A stretch of DNA of 64,000 bases from Desulfovibrio sp. (GCA_022839785.1 JALHJW010000001.1:543771-607770); one strand, 5' to 3'; numbered from the stretch's first letter, positions 15,711-24,626 are shown. A program made the numbers and translations. Notes: a model not told the origin generated them from the letters alone.

Positions 15711-16271
15711 TTACTTATGGCAGACGTGACAGGCGTTACTCACGCCGTTCTCGGCATGGCAGCGCTCGCACTGCCACATCTTCATCGTGTCCTTGCTGTA
15801 GCCGGTGATCTTGTTGCGGTAGAGCACCGGCGTCGTCTCGGACTTGCCCAGGTCAGGATGGCACTGCGCGCATTCCAGGTGCTGGTGGGCGCTGTGGGTG
15901 AAATAGACGTTGTCGGGCTGGTACTGGTAGGTCTGCCAGACCACTTCCTTGCCGGTGTCCACGTACTCGGTCACGAACTTGTCGATGGCCTTCTCGCCCG
16001 GCGTCTCGCCGCCTGTGGCCACCGCATGGCACTGGGCGCAGTCCTCGGTCGTGGGGAAGCCGGCATAGGAGCCGTCGTCACGGAACCGGTGGCAATCCTC
16101 GCAGGACATGCCGGCATCCTCGACATGCACCTTATGGTTGAAGGGGATGGGTTGCGTCACCTCGCTGTAGAGCAGCTGCGGAAACACGAACCAGCCGAAC
16201 CCGAGGCCAAAGAGCAGGCCCAGGAACATGAAAGCCAACGCTCCGGCGTCAAAGCCACTTTTCCGCTCCAT
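15711..16271 (-). CDS. qrcA: Menaquinone reductase multihaem cytochrome c subunit QrcA
   Basis: This 186-residue cytochrome is anchored by an N-terminal helix (about 11-31) and faces the periplasm. Five CXXCH sites are visible at 57-61, 78-82, 134-138, 168-172 and 181-185. QrcA is described as hexahaem, so one haem may use a non-canonical site or be absent. It receives electrons from type I cytochrome c3. ATG 16271 is preferred, with GGGG about 8 nt upstream; a GTG two codons earlier is also open. It is the first gene of the qrc operon. Confidence 0.93.
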   Translation of the reverse strand: MERKSGFDAGALAFMFLGLLFGLGFGWFVFPQLLYSEVTQPIPFNHKVHVEDAGMSCEDCHRFRDDGSYAGFPTTEDCAQCHAVATGGETPGEKAIDKFVTEYVDTGKEVVWQTYQYQPDNVYFTHSAHQHLECAQCHPDLGKSETTPVLYRNKITGYSKDTMKMWQCERCHAENGVSNACHVCHK

Positions 16272-16420
16272 ACACACGCCCCATGAAAGGTTAGGAAATC
16301 AGTGAGAGCCAGCCAATGGTCAGACGTCGGACTTCTTCGCAAATCGACAGCGGTGTGTCAAGGTATTAGGAATTTTTTCACACACTCGCGGGCGCCTGAA
16401 GGACGTCTTAATAATCAAAA

Positions 16421-16448
16421 ATTTTAAAATGTTACGACAAAAGAGCAA
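16421..16448 (-). promoter_or_regulatory. Candidate sigma-70-type promoter of the qrc operon
   Basis: On the minus strand TTGCTC (16448-16443) and TAAAAT (16426-16421) are separated by 16 nt, within the AT-rich block. This would give a leader of roughly 140 nt before qrcA. A perfect TTGACA (16361-16356) nearer the gene has only a poor -10 partner. Confidence 0.4.
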
Positions 16449-16664
16449 CGCCGGGAGCTTCTCTGGCCCCTGCGCGGGACGGCGAATCCGCGTCAAAAAC
16501 ATGGGAAATCCGGCGCAATCTCGCCGGGCGCGCGCGTACGGGCGGAAAGTGAACGGACAGGGCCGGACAGGCCGACGGCGGACGAACGGTGGGGCGATGC
16601 GAGAGTTTTCCGAAGCCGCGGGCTTCCGCAAATATGGTTTTGCGTAGTGTGCGGACGTCACACA

Positions 16665-16707
16665 GGAACCAGTTCCGAACGTTCCCCTGCAGCGACGGCT
16701 ACAGGGG
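16665..16707. other. Cluster of inverted repeats after the omptin gene
   Basis: Three adjacent palindromes: GGAACCAGTTCC (16665-16676), GAACGTTC (16677-16684), and a CCCCTG...CAGGGG hairpin (16684-16689 with 16702-16707). The last lies 17 nt past the omptin stop codon and may help end its transcript, but no T-tract follows. The first two could be protein-binding sites. Confidence 0.35.
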
Positions 16708-16723
16708 TGTTTTGAGACTGGCT

Positions 16724-17689
16724 CTAGAAGGCGTAGCGCAGGGTCAGGCTGAGCATGCTTGCGTGATGGCCGAGGCCCGCGCCGTCCTTGTCCGTTTCCG
16801 TGGTGCCGGCGCCGCGATCTTCGATGGTGGGGTCCCCCTTGGTCATGGAATACTCCTGGAAATCGTACGCCAGCCCGGCGGAGAAGCGCTCGGTGAAGGC
16901 GTAGGAGAGGGCCACGCCCAGACCGTAGTAATGGACCTCATCGACGTCCATGGTGAACGTGATGTCACGCAGATGGTGCTGGTCCTTGTCTTTGGCCCAG
17001 CCCCACAGGGAGCCGCGCGCGTAGGCGTCGAGGCTGAATCCCGCGTAGTGCGCGCCCAGGCTCAGGCCGACGTAGGGCGTGAAGAACCACTGCTGGTAGG
17101 TGATGGCCGCGCCCTCCACGACCCCCTTTTCGTCGCGCCAGCCGTTGACGGAGTTCACGTACTGGAAGTTTTCGTCGATCCATCTCCAGTTGTCGAACTT
17201 GAAGCCGAGCATCGGGGCGACGGCGAGGACGTCGTTCAGGGCGAGGGGGAATTCGGCGTTGACGTCGAGCATGTACCCGTGGTCGAGCTTGGTTCTGTGG
17301 ATGGAGCGGTCGCTCCAGTCCGAGCGGTTGGCGTCCAGCCAGTCGCTGTCCGTCATCCTCCGGGAGTCGTCGTTCACCGCGCCCCACACGCCCAGGTTCA
17401 GCAGGAGCCAGTCCGCCGCACCCACCGAGACCGATCCGCCGAGCATGTAGATGTTGTAAAGCTCCCAGTTGAGTTCGCTCAACTTCCGGCCGGTCTTCGA
17501 GTCGAAGACCAGCTCATCGGATTTGCCGTGCAGCATGCCGCCTGAAAGCTGGAGAGAGACCGGCGTCTCGCCCTTGGAGAGGTTGACGCTCTCGCCGAGG
17601 TTGCCCGCGCGCATGGCGTGGGAGCAAAGCGGCAGGACGAGACAGCTCAGGACGGCGAGCGCGGCGAGGAGCAGGGAGATGCGGCGCAT
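16724..17689 (-). CDS. Omptin-family outer membrane aspartyl protease
   Basis: This 321-residue protein has a signal peptide (1-25, ending CSHA) and a beta-barrel sequence ending in Phe, as outer membrane proteins do. Comparison with E. coli OmpT places the catalytic pair Asp83/Asp85 at Asp114/Asp116 (MTDSDWLD) and the Asp210/His212 dyad at Asp236/His238 (DKDQHH), so it should be active. Omptins cut surface or extracellular peptides, often between basic residues, and need LPS. ATG 17689 follows GGAGA and gives a proper signal peptide. The gene lies 76 nt after manC. Confidence 0.85.
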   Translation of the reverse strand: MRRISLLLAALAVLSCLVLPLCSHAMRAGNLGESVNLSKGETPVSLQLSGGMLHGKSDELVFDSKTGRKLSELNWELYNIYMLGGSVSVGAADWLLLNLGVWGAVNDDSRRMTDSDWLDANRSDWSDRSIHRTKLDHGYMLDVNAEFPLALNDVLAVAPMLGFKFDNWRWIDENFQYVNSVNGWRDEKGVVEGAAITYQQWFFTPYVGLSLGAHYAGFSLDAYARGSLWGWAKDKDQHHLRDITFTMDVDEVHYYGLGVALSYAFTERFSAGLAYDFQEYSMTKGDPTIEDRGAGTTETDKDGAGLGHHASMLSLTLRYAF

Positions 17690-17765
17690 GGAGATTCTCC
17701 GGACGGAATGCCGGGTGAGCGTGGACGTGTCGTCTCCACATGTATCGTCCATCGTGGCCGCGCCG

Positions 17766-19184
17766 CTAGGCCTTGATGCGCCCATAGACGTCGTCGAAAC
17801 GGACGATGTCGTCCTCTTCCAGGTACGGTCCGCTCTGGACCTCGATGATCTCCAGCGGCAGCTTGCCCGGATTGGAGAGACGGTGCCGCCCCCCCTTGGG
17901 GATGTCGATGGACTGGTTCTCGGTGAGCAGATGCTCCGCGCCGTCCACCTCGGCCACGGCCGTGCCCTTGATCACGATCCAGTGCTCGGAGCGGTGGTGG
18001 TGCATCTGCTGCGAAAGCCGCGCCCCGGCGTGGACCATGATGCGCTTGACCTTGTAGCCTGTTCCCTCCTCCAGCACGGTGTAGTTGCCCCAGGGCCGGT
18101 TGACCGTGACGTGGGCCTCGATGAGCGGGCTGCCCTGGGCCTTGAGCGCGCCCACCACGTCCTTGACCCGCTGCACCTGATCCTTGGGGCAAATGAGGGT
18201 GGCGTCGCGCGTCTGCACCACGATCATGCCGCGCAGTCCCACGGCCGCCAGCTTGCCGCCCCGGGAGAGGAGCAGGTTGTCCTCGCAGTCCAGGGCCAGC
18301 ACGTCGCCCTCCACGGCGTTGCGGCGCTCGTCCTTGGGGTCCAGGCGGTAGATGGCCTCCCAGTTGCCCATGTCGTCCCAGTCGAAGGCCGCCCGGACCA
18401 CGGCCTGGCGTCCGATCTTCTCGGCGATGCCGTAGTCCACGGAGATGTCGGGCAGGACCGCGTACCCCCTGGTCAGGGGGATGGCCTCCCGCTTGCTCCA
18501 CCACAGGTGCAGGGGGGGCTGGTGCTTCTCCACGGCGGCCAGGAAGACCGGGGCGGAAAAGACGAACACGCCGCTGTTCCAAAAGTACTCCCCGGAATCG
18601 AGAAAGGCCTGGGCCGCCTTGATGCCCGGCTTCTCGGCGAAGGCCGCCACCTGGTAGGCGTCGCGGCCCAGCTCGGCCCCGCGCCGGATGTAGCCGTAGC
18701 CGGTCTCGGGCTTGGTCGGCTCCACGCCGAAGGTCACGAACCAGCCGTCGGCCGCCAGCTCCATGGCCCGCGCAAGGCTCATGCCCCAGCCCTCGTCGTT
18801 GCGGATCATGTGGTCCGAGGGGAAAACCGCGACGCAGGCCTCGGGATCAGCGTCCACGACCCTTTCCAGACCGAGCAGGATGGCGGGCAGCGTGTTGCGG
18901 CCCAGCGGCTCGGCCAAGGCCTGCGCGGTCAGGGCCGGATCGATGGCGCGCAACTGGGCGCGGACCTCGAAGACGTGCTCCTCGTTGGTCACGACCCAGA
19001 CGTTCGTCGGGGCGAAGGTCTTGAGGGCGCGCAGGACCGTCTGCTGCAGCAGGCTGCGCTCGCCGCCGATGGGCATGAGCTGCTTGGGCAGGAGCGTGCG
19101 CGAGACGGGCCAAAGCCGGGTGCCGGAGCCTCCGGCCAGGATGATGGCGTGCTGCGGAGCGGACGCGAGAGAGGCTTCCTGCAT
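17766..19184 (-). CDS. manC: Mannose-1-phosphate guanylyltransferase / mannose-6-phosphate isomerase
   Basis: This 472-residue bifunctional protein of the ManC/AlgA type makes GDP-mannose from mannose-1-phosphate and, through its C-terminal cupin, isomerises fructose-6-phosphate and mannose-6-phosphate. The nucleotidyltransferase signature GGSGTRLWP (18-26) with PKQ (33-35) and the cupin motif QMHHHRSEHW near the C-terminus are intact. The length is standard. It starts 4 nt after the rmlC stop, so the two form an operon supplying precursors for surface polysaccharide or LPS. Confidence 0.93.
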   Translation of the reverse strand: MQEASLASAPQHAIILAGGSGTRLWPVSRTLLPKQLMPIGGERSLLQQTVLRALKTFAPTNVWVVTNEEHVFEVRAQLRAIDPALTAQALAEPLGRNTLPAILLGLERVVDADPEACVAVFPSDHMIRNDEGWGMSLARAMELAADGWFVTFGVEPTKPETGYGYIRRGAELGRDAYQVAAFAEKPGIKAAQAFLDSGEYFWNSGVFVFSAPVFLAAVEKHQPPLHLWWSKREAIPLTRGYAVLPDISVDYGIAEKIGRQAVVRAAFDWDDMGNWEAIYRLDPKDERRNAVEGDVLALDCEDNLLLSRGGKLAAVGLRGMIVVQTRDATLICPKDQVQRVKDVVGALKAQGSPLIEAHVTVNRPWGNYTVLEEGTGYKVKRIMVHAGARLSQQMHHHRSEHWIVIKGTAVAEVDGAEHLLTENQSIDIPKGGRHRLSNPGKLPLEIIEVQSGPYLEEDDIVRFDDVYGRIKA

Positions 19185-19188
19185 GTCG

Positions 19189-19767
19189 TTACCTGCGCGC
19201 GGGCTTCGTTGTTTGCTCGTAGTCGAAAGGAGACGAGAACTCCTCCCAGGCAGGGAGGGCCTTGTCCTTGCCGGACAGAAGCACCTCGCCCAGGGGCCAG
19301 GCCACGGCCAGGTCCGGGTCGTCCCAGCGGATGCCGCCCTCGCTCTTCGGGGCGTAGTAGTCGTCCACCTTGTACATGAACTCGGTGTGCGGCTCCAGGG
19401 TCACGTAGCCGTGGGCGAATCCCCTGGGGATGAAGAGGCGGCGGAAGTTGGCGGCGGAAAGCTCGAAGCCCGCCCAGCGGCCGAAGGTCGGCGAACCTCT
19501 GCGCAGGTCCACGACCACGTCGAAGACCGCGCCGCGCGTGACCCACACGAGTTTGGCCTGGGCATGCGGCGGGGCCTGGAAATGCAGTCCCCGCAGCACG
19601 CCCTTGTCGGCGCTGTAGGCGTGGTTGTCCTGCACGAAGGCGCAGTCGATGCCGGCCTCGCGGAAGCGCTCGCGGTTGTAGGACTCCAGAAAGAAGCCCC
19701 GGGCGTCCTCGAAGACGCGGGGCGTGAATTCGCAAAGGCCGGGGAAGTCTGTGGCGTTGCACTGCAT
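19189..19767 (-). CDS. rmlC: dTDP-4-dehydrorhamnose 3,5-epimerase
   Basis: This 192-residue cupin enzyme converts dTDP-4-keto-6-deoxyglucose to the L-rhamnose precursor. Visible signatures are FTPRVFEDARGFFLESY, the catalytic-His region RGLHFQ (RGLHYQ in most homologues), VDLRRGSPTFG, and the Tyr-containing YKVDDYYAP. ATG 19767 gives the standard N-terminus; its Shine-Dalgarno (GGGAA) is weak. It is coupled to manC. rmlA, rmlB and rmlD are not in the window. Confidence 0.92.
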   Translation of the reverse strand: MQCNATDFPGLCEFTPRVFEDARGFFLESYNRERFREAGIDCAFVQDNHAYSADKGVLRGLHFQAPPHAQAKLVWVTRGAVFDVVVDLRRGSPTFGRWAGFELSAANFRRLFIPRGFAHGYVTLEPHTEFMYKVDDYYAPKSEGGIRWDDPDLAVAWPLGEVLLSGKDKALPAWEEFSSPFDYEQTTKPARR

Positions 19768-19890
19768 GTCGGTTCCCGGGAGTGGCGCTGTTGCGGTCCA
19801 GTTATCCGAGATGCCGCGCCCTGGCAACCTGGGGGCCGCCCCGCCCCCGCCTCGTGTTGCCCTTTGCGGTCCTTGCGGATATGCCGGGGC

Positions 19891-20439
19891 ATGCGCCGCC
19901 AGACAAAACACCCTCCCCTCCCCTCCCGGCCCGCCGCCTTTCTCGACCGCGACGGCGTGCTCAACGTCAACCACGGCTACGTGCACACCCCGGACCGCTT
20001 CGAGTGGACGCCCGGGGCCAAGGAGGCGGTGCGGCTGCTCAACCACGCCGGATACCTGGTCATCGTGGTCACCAACCAGTCGGGCATCGGCCGGGGCTAC
20101 TACGGGGAGGCGGACTTCCACGCCCTGTGCGCCTGGATCGACGAGGAGCTGGCACAGGCCGGGGCGCGCATCGACGCCACCTACTTCTGCCCCAACCATC
20201 CCGAGCACGGCGAGGGGGACTACAAAAAGGCCTGCGACGACCGCAAGCCCGCGCCGGGCATGCTGCAGCGCGCCGCGGCGGAGTGGGGCGTGGACAAGAG
20301 CGCGAGCTTCCTCATCGGCGACAAGCCCTCGGACATGCAGGCCGCCGCGGCCTTCGGCATTCCCGGCCACCTCTTCGGCGGCGGCGACCTGCTCGCCTTC
20401 GTGCGCGGCGTGCTGGAACGCGAAAAGGCGCGGGGCTGA
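19891..20439 (+). CDS. gmhB: D-glycero-D-manno-heptose 1,7-bisphosphate 7-phosphatase
   Basis: This 182-residue HAD-superfamily phosphatase acts in ADP-heptose synthesis for LPS core. It shows motif I FLDRDGVLN, motif II VVTNQSGIGRGYY, the zinc-binding loop with FCPNHP and CDDRKP, and the late motif IGDKPSDMQAA. The length matches GmhB. ATG 19891 is the first Met giving an intact motif I. It diverges from rmlC, and with rmlC/manC forms an envelope-sugar neighbourhood. Confidence 0.9.
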   Translation: MRRQTKHPPLPSRPAAFLDRDGVLNVNHGYVHTPDRFEWTPGAKEAVRLLNHAGYLVIVVTNQSGIGRGYYGEADFHALCAWIDEELAQAGARIDATYFCPNHPEHGEGDYKKACDDRKPAPGMLQRAAAEWGVDKSASFLIGDKPSDMQAAAAFGIPGHLFGGGDLLAFVRGVLEREKARG

Positions 20440-20464
20440 TGCCCCGGCCGGAGCCGCAATGAAA

Positions 20465-20490
20465 AAGGGCATGCCCTGCGGCATGCCCTT
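20465..20490 (-). terminator. Rho-independent terminator of tRNA-Ser(GCT)
   Basis: Perfect 11-bp stem (20465-20475 with 20480-20490) with a 4-nt loop. On the minus strand it runs into a T-tract (complement of 20462-20466). It lies just past the tRNA 3' end and may also halt gmhB read-through. Confidence 0.85.
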
Positions 20491-20497
20491 GATCGTC

Positions 20498-20592
20498 TGG
20501 CGGAGAGGATGGGATTTGAACCCACGATAGAGGTTTAGCCCCTATACACGCTTAGCAGGCGTGCGCCTTCGGCCAAACTCGGCCACCTCTCC
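20498..20592 (-). tRNA. tRNA-Ser (anticodon GCT)
   Basis: The 95-nt minus-strand sequence folds as a class II tRNA. The acceptor GGAGAGG pairs with CCTCTCC followed by G and an encoded CCA. The anticodon loop contains GCT, there is a long variable arm, and the T-loop reads GGTTCAAATCC. GCT reads the Ser codons AGC and AGU. Confidence 0.95.
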
Positions 20593-20691
20593 ATTGCCCC
20601 GCGAACGGGGAACACTTCCCTAAATTGCGCCTCGCCGCCTGTCAAGCCTCGCCCGCTCCCCGCGCTCCGGGAGCGCGCCCCCGCGCGGGGC

Positions 20692-22044
20692 TCACTCCCA
20701 CTTCTGCTCGGAATCGCGGCTGGCCCGGTAGTGGATGCGGATGGGCGCTGTGGCGATGTCGAAGAGCTTCCGCAAGGTCTTTTCCAGATACTTCTTGTAC
20801 GAGTCCTTGACCAGCTCCGGGTTGTTCACGAAGAAGACGAAGGTCGGCGGCTTGGTGTCCACCTGGGTCAGGTAGTAGAACTTGGCGCGGCGGCGCTTGA
20901 CCACCGGGGCCTGGTAGCGCGCCAGGGCCTCGCGCACGGCCCGGTTGAGTTCGCCCGTGGAGATGCGCACGTCGCATTCGGCCGTGATCTTCTCCGCGGT
21001 GGAGAGAATCCTGGCCAGCCCCTCCTTCTTCAGGGCCGAGACGTAGAGCACCGGCGCATGGGAAACCATGCGCAGCTCCTCCTCGATGCCGCGTTTCAGC
21101 TTCTTGCGCTCCTCGGCGGTGAAGAGGTCGATCTTGTTGACCACCACCATGAAGGGCGTCTTCTCCCTCTCGATGAAGTAGAGCAGCTTCTTGTCCTGCA
21201 CGTTCACGCCCTCGGCCGCGTCGATGACCAGCACGGCCACGTCGGCGCGCTTGGCCGCGGTCAGGGCGCGGGTCACGGAGAAGCGCTCCAGGGAATCGGA
21301 AATCTTGGCCCGCTTGCGCACGCCCGCGGTGTCCACGAAGGTGTAGCGCCGCTCCTTGCGTTCCAGGACCACGTCCACGGCGTCGCGCGTGGTGCCCGCC
21401 TCGGCGCTGACGATGAGCCGCGACTGGCCGAGGAAGGCGTTGATGATGCTCGACTTGCCCGCGTTGGGCTTGCCCAGCACCGCGAGACGCAGGCCCCGCT
21501 CCACCTCGGGCGCGGCCTCGGCCCGCTCGGGCAGCCTGGAGAGCGCGATCTCGATCTCCTCGCGCAGGGTGGGGATGCCGTTGCCGTGCGCCGCGGAGAC
21601 GGGAACGAGCGGGAAGCCCACGACGTGGAACTCCACGGTCAGCCTGTCGTCCAGCTCCGCGCCGTCCACCTTGTTCACGGCCAGGAGCACGGGCTTGCCG
21701 GACTTGCGCAGGGTTTCGACCACGCGCTGGTCCAGCGGCGTCAGCCCTTCGCGGCCGTCCACCACCATGAGGATGATCTGCGCCTCCTCCACGGCCTCGC
21801 GAGCCTGGGTCATGATGCCCTCGGAGATCGGGTCATCCCCGGCGAACTCCATCTCCAGGCCGCCGGTGTCCACCAGCGCCGCCTCCAGCTCGCCGAAACG
21901 GGCCTCGGCGTAGATGCGGTCGCGCGTCACTCCGGCGCGGTCGTGGGTGATGGCGATGTTCTTGCCCGCCAAGCGGTTGAAGAGCGTGGACTTGCCCACG
22001 TTGGGGCGGCCCACGATGGCGACGATGTTTTTCATTGCGTTCAT
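20692..22044 (-). CDS. der: Ribosome biogenesis GTPase Der (EngA)
   Basis: This 450-residue protein has two tandem GTPase domains and a C-terminal KH-like domain. The first has GRPNVGKST (12-20), DTGG and NKVD; the second has GKPNAGKSS, DTAG and NKID. Der is essential for 50S subunit maturation. Length and order are standard. ATG 22044 is the annotated start; a second in-frame Met three codons later is possible. It stands alone between the tRNA and the ZIP transporter. Confidence 0.96.
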   Translation of the reverse strand: MNAMKNIVAIVGRPNVGKSTLFNRLAGKNIAITHDRAGVTRDRIYAEARFGELEAALVDTGGLEMEFAGDDPISEGIMTQAREAVEEAQIILMVVDGREGLTPLDQRVVETLRKSGKPVLLAVNKVDGAELDDRLTVEFHVVGFPLVPVSAAHGNGIPTLREEIEIALSRLPERAEAAPEVERGLRLAVLGKPNAGKSSIINAFLGQSRLIVSAEAGTTRDAVDVVLERKERRYTFVDTAGVRKRAKISDSLERFSVTRALTAAKRADVAVLVIDAAEGVNVQDKKLLYFIEREKTPFMVVVNKIDLFTAEERKKLKRGIEEELRMVSHAPVLYVSALKKEGLARILSTAEKITAECDVRISTGELNRAVREALARYQAPVVKRRRAKFYYLTQVDTKPPTFVFFVNNPELVKDSYKKYLEKTLRKLFDIATAPIRIHYRASRDSEQKWE

Positions 22045-22174
22045 ACCTTGGAATTCCGGCCCGGCAGACGCGGAGCGCCGCTATGGCGTCATGCGGCGGG
22101 AAACTCCCCGCAGGGAAGACTTGGAACCACGGTCCGCCTACATCATCCCCCGCCGGGGCGCAACCCCGGGGAGC

Positions 22175-23011
22175 CTACAGGAAGAGCAACAGGGACACGG
22201 CCATGACCGCCATGCCCATGATCACGCCGAAGATGGAGTGGTGGTGCTCGCCGTACTCCTCGGCCGCGGGCAGGAGCTGGTCCAGGGAGATGAAGACCAT
22301 GATCCCGGCCACGGACGCGAAGAGCAGGCCGAAGGTCACGGGCGAGAAGAAGGGCATGAGGAGGAGCCAGCCCACGGCCGCGCCCACGGGTTCCGACAGG
22401 CCGGAAAGGAAGGAGTAGCGGAAGGCCAGGCCGCGTTTGCCCGTGGCGTAGTACAGGGGCACGGACACGGCCAGCCCTTCGGGGATGTTGTGGATGGCGA
22501 TGGCCACGGCGATGGCGATGCCCAGGCCCGGGTCGGTCAGGGCGGCGGTGAAGGTGGCCAGGCCTTCGGGAAAATTGTGGATGGCGATGGCCAGGGCCGT
22601 GAACACCCCCATGCGCCGCAGCTTGCCGAAGTCGTGGGACTCGTTGCGCGGCAGGCTCTCCAACCCGGCCTCGATCTCCTCCACGGTGTGCATCTCGTGC
22701 GGGTTCTCGTAGCCCGGCACAAGCCTGTCGATGAGCGCGATGATCCCGATGCCGCCGAAGAAGGCCAGGGCCGCGTACCAAGCGGCCCGGACGTCCCCCA
22801 CCTCGACGGCCAGGGCGTCGCGCGCCTTGACGACGATCTCGGCGAAGGAGACGTAGAGCATCACCCCCGCGGAGAAGCCCAGGGCCACGGAGAGGAGCTT
22901 GGTGTCGGTGCGCCGGGTGAAGAAGGCGATGGCCGAACCGATGCCCGTGGAGAGCCCGGCGAAAAGCGTGAGCCCGAAGGCGAAGAGGATGGTCTGGGGG
23001 TCCGTGGTCAT
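22175..23011 (-). CDS. ZIP-family divalent metal transporter (ZupT-like)
   Basis: This 278-residue inner-membrane protein has about eight helices and both ZIP metal-path motifs, HNFPEGLA and HNIPEGLA, in consecutive helices. ZupT-type proteins import zinc, iron and other divalent cations. An acidic/His-bearing cytoplasmic loop lies between helices 3 and 4. ATG 23011 is chosen over a much longer upstream frame because GGGAAG sits 6 nt before it and the protein then begins at its first helix. There is no visible metal-regulator site. Confidence 0.9.
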   Translation of the reverse strand: MTTDPQTILFAFGLTLFAGLSTGIGSAIAFFTRRTDTKLLSVALGFSAGVMLYVSFAEIVVKARDALAVEVGDVRAAWYAALAFFGGIGIIALIDRLVPGYENPHEMHTVEEIEAGLESLPRNESHDFGKLRRMGVFTALAIAIHNFPEGLATFTAALTDPGLGIAIAVAIAIHNIPEGLAVSVPLYYATGKRGLAFRYSFLSGLSEPVGAAVGWLLLMPFFSPVTFGLLFASVAGIMVFISLDQLLPAAEEYGEHHHSIFGVIMGMAVMAVSLLLFL

Positions 23012-23378
23012 GTTCTTCCCGACGTCCGCGCAGGAGCCGCTCCGGACGGCGCGCCGCCCGCGATACGAAAACAGCCCCGGCCTCCGGGAAGCGTGATGGA
23101 GCCTTCGCGGCTGGACGCTTTTTCGCGCATTCGCCTGCCCGTCTTTCCTTCCTTGCCTCGTCTGCGGCCGACGGCTGCAGCATACGCGAAAAGCGGCCGA
23201 CGCCACAAGCGCATGGGGTTCCCTCCCGGCCGATGCTTCGCAGCCTCCCGCGCAGGCCGCGGGCCTCGAAAGGCTCCCCGGCCGCCGCGGGCGCGCGGTC
23301 CGGCGTGGGACCAGGGAACCGGCAGCGGGAGCAGCGGAAAGAGGCGGGAGCGGACAGGACACGGAACGAGGGAAAACG
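23012..23378. other. 367-nt gene-free region between the ZIP gene and tRNA-Ser(TGA)
   Basis: GC-rich sequence in which I see no gene, repeat or confident promoter. It must contain the ZIP gene promoter (minus strand) and the 3' flank of the tRNA. Confidence 0.5.
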
Positions 23379-23469
23379 TGGCGGAGGGAGAGGGATTCGA
23401 ACCCCCGGACGGGTTTCCCCGTCAGCGGTTTTCAAGACCGCCGCGATGAACCAACTCTGCCATCCCTCC
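23379..23469 (-). tRNA. tRNA-Ser (anticodon TGA)
   Basis: A 91-nt class II tRNA on the minus strand. The acceptor GGAGGGA pairs with TCCCTCC plus G and encoded CCA. The anticodon stem GCGGT/ACCGC encloses loop CTTGAAA with TGA, and there is a long variable arm and T-loop GGTTCGAATCC. It reads UCN Ser codons, mainly UCA. Confidence 0.95.
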
Positions 23470-23564
23470 GCAGGAAAGGGGATAGCCCCTTCCGAAAAAC
23501 TCGTAAAGACCGCAAGCCGTCCGCCGTTGGGGGAGTCCCGGGATCGCCGGGCGGTCGACGACCG

Positions 23565-24626
23565 CTAATACGGCCGCGCGACGATCCTGGCGATGGACTC
23601 CGTGTACGGGGCCTTGAGCACGCCGCGCTCGGTGACGATGCCCGCGATGAGTTCGGCCGGGGTGACATCGAAGGCGTAGTTGTAAACCGGCACGCCGTCG
23701 GGCACGATGGCCGATTCGCCCGTGGGATGGGTGACTTCGCGCGGGGTGCGTTCCTCGATGGGGATGAGGTCCCCGGAGGGGCAGCGCAGGTCGAAGGTGG
23801 AGACGGGAGCGGCCACGTAGAAGGGGATGCCGTGCGCCTTGGCCAGCAGGGCCACGCCGTAGGTGCCGATCTTGTTGGCCGCGTCGCCGTTTGCCGCGAT
23901 GCGGTCCGCGCCGACCACGACCTTGTCCACCAGCCCCTTTTTCATGAGCAGGGCGCAGGCGTTGTCGCAGGCCACGGTGACGGGCACGCCGGACTTGTGC
24001 AGCTCCCAGGCCGTGAGCCGTGCGCCCTGCAGGAAGGGGCGGGTTTCGTTGGCGATGACGCTGATTGTCTTGCCCTGCTCCACGGCGGAATAGATGACGC
24101 CCAGCGCCGTGCCCCAGCCCGCGGTGGCCAGCGCGCCCGCGTTGCAGTGGGTCATGACGCGGTCGCCGTCGGCCAGCAGGTTCGCGCCGAAAGCGCCCAT
24201 GGCCTTGTTGATCTCCTCGTCCTCGAGCTGCATGTTGCGGGCGCGGTCCAGCCAGACGGTGGCCAGGGCGGGCAGGCCGATGCCGGGGCGCTCGTCCCAC
24301 ATGGCGGCCAGATGCTCCACGCCCCAGCGCAGGTTCACGGCCGTGGGCCGGGCCTCGACAAGCGTGGACAGCCGGGCCTTGAGCGCCTCTTCCCAGCCTT
24401 GGGCCCCGCCGGTCTCGCGCAGGGTCTCACGGGCGCAGAAGTAGCAGCCGTAGGCGGCGGTGACGCCGATGGCGGGCGCGCCCCGGATGACCATGACCTG
24501 CAGCGCGTACACCGTGGTGGCGAGGTCCGTGACCGCGAACCAGTCCTCGCGGACGGGCAGGTGGCGCTGGTCGAGGAGCATGAGGGCGTCCGCGGACGCA
24601 TCGTAGCGGATGTGGCTGTTGAGCAT
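23565..24626 (-). CDS. mtnA: S-methyl-5-thioribose-1-phosphate isomerase
   Basis: This 353-residue enzyme isomerises methylthioribose-1-phosphate to methylthioribulose-1-phosphate in methionine salvage. It shows RGAPAIG (48-54), the catalytic Cys161 in THCNAGAL and Asp241 in VVGADRIAANGDAANKIGTY. Length is standard for MtnA and it resembles eIF2B-like proteins. It starts 10 nt after the flavoprotein gene, and the three genes gatB, flavoprotein and mtnA are closely spaced. No other salvage genes are in the window. Confidence 0.93.
   Translation of the reverse strand: MLNSHIRYDASADALMLLDQRHLPVREDWFAVTDLATTVYALQVMVIRGAPAIGVTAAYGCYFCARETLRETGGAQGWEEALKARLSTLVEARPTAVNLRWGVEHLAAMWDERPGIGLPALATVWLDRARNMQLEDEEINKAMGAFGANLLADGDRVMTHCNAGALATAGWGTALGVIYSAVEQGKTISVIANETRPFLQGARLTAWELHKSGVPVTVACDNACALLMKKGLVDKVVVGADRIAANGDAANKIGTYGVALLAKAHGIPFYVAAPVSTFDLRCPSGDLIPIEERTPREVTHPTGESAIVPDGVPVYNYAFDVTPAELIAGIVTERGVLKAPYTESIARIVARPY

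Larger units (their letters stand above)
16272..16723. other. 452-nt gene-free region upstream of qrcA
   Basis: This stretch lies between qrcA and the omptin gene, both on the minus strand. It contains an AT-rich block (about 16361-16440) that stands out from the GC-rich surroundings and probably holds the qrc promoter, plus the inverted repeats near 16665-16707 listed separately. No convincing small gene is seen. Confidence 0.6.

Noticed and set aside
16356..16361. Perfect TTGACA upstream of qrcA as the main promoter
   Set aside because: The only -10 at 17 nt is GAAGAA, a poor match; the AT-rich site at 16421-16448 is a better candidate.
20498..23469. The two tRNA-Ser genes as integration sites of a mobile island
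   Set aside because: The DNA between them holds only core genes (der, a ZIP transporter), and I saw no integrase or repeated tRNA 3' ends.
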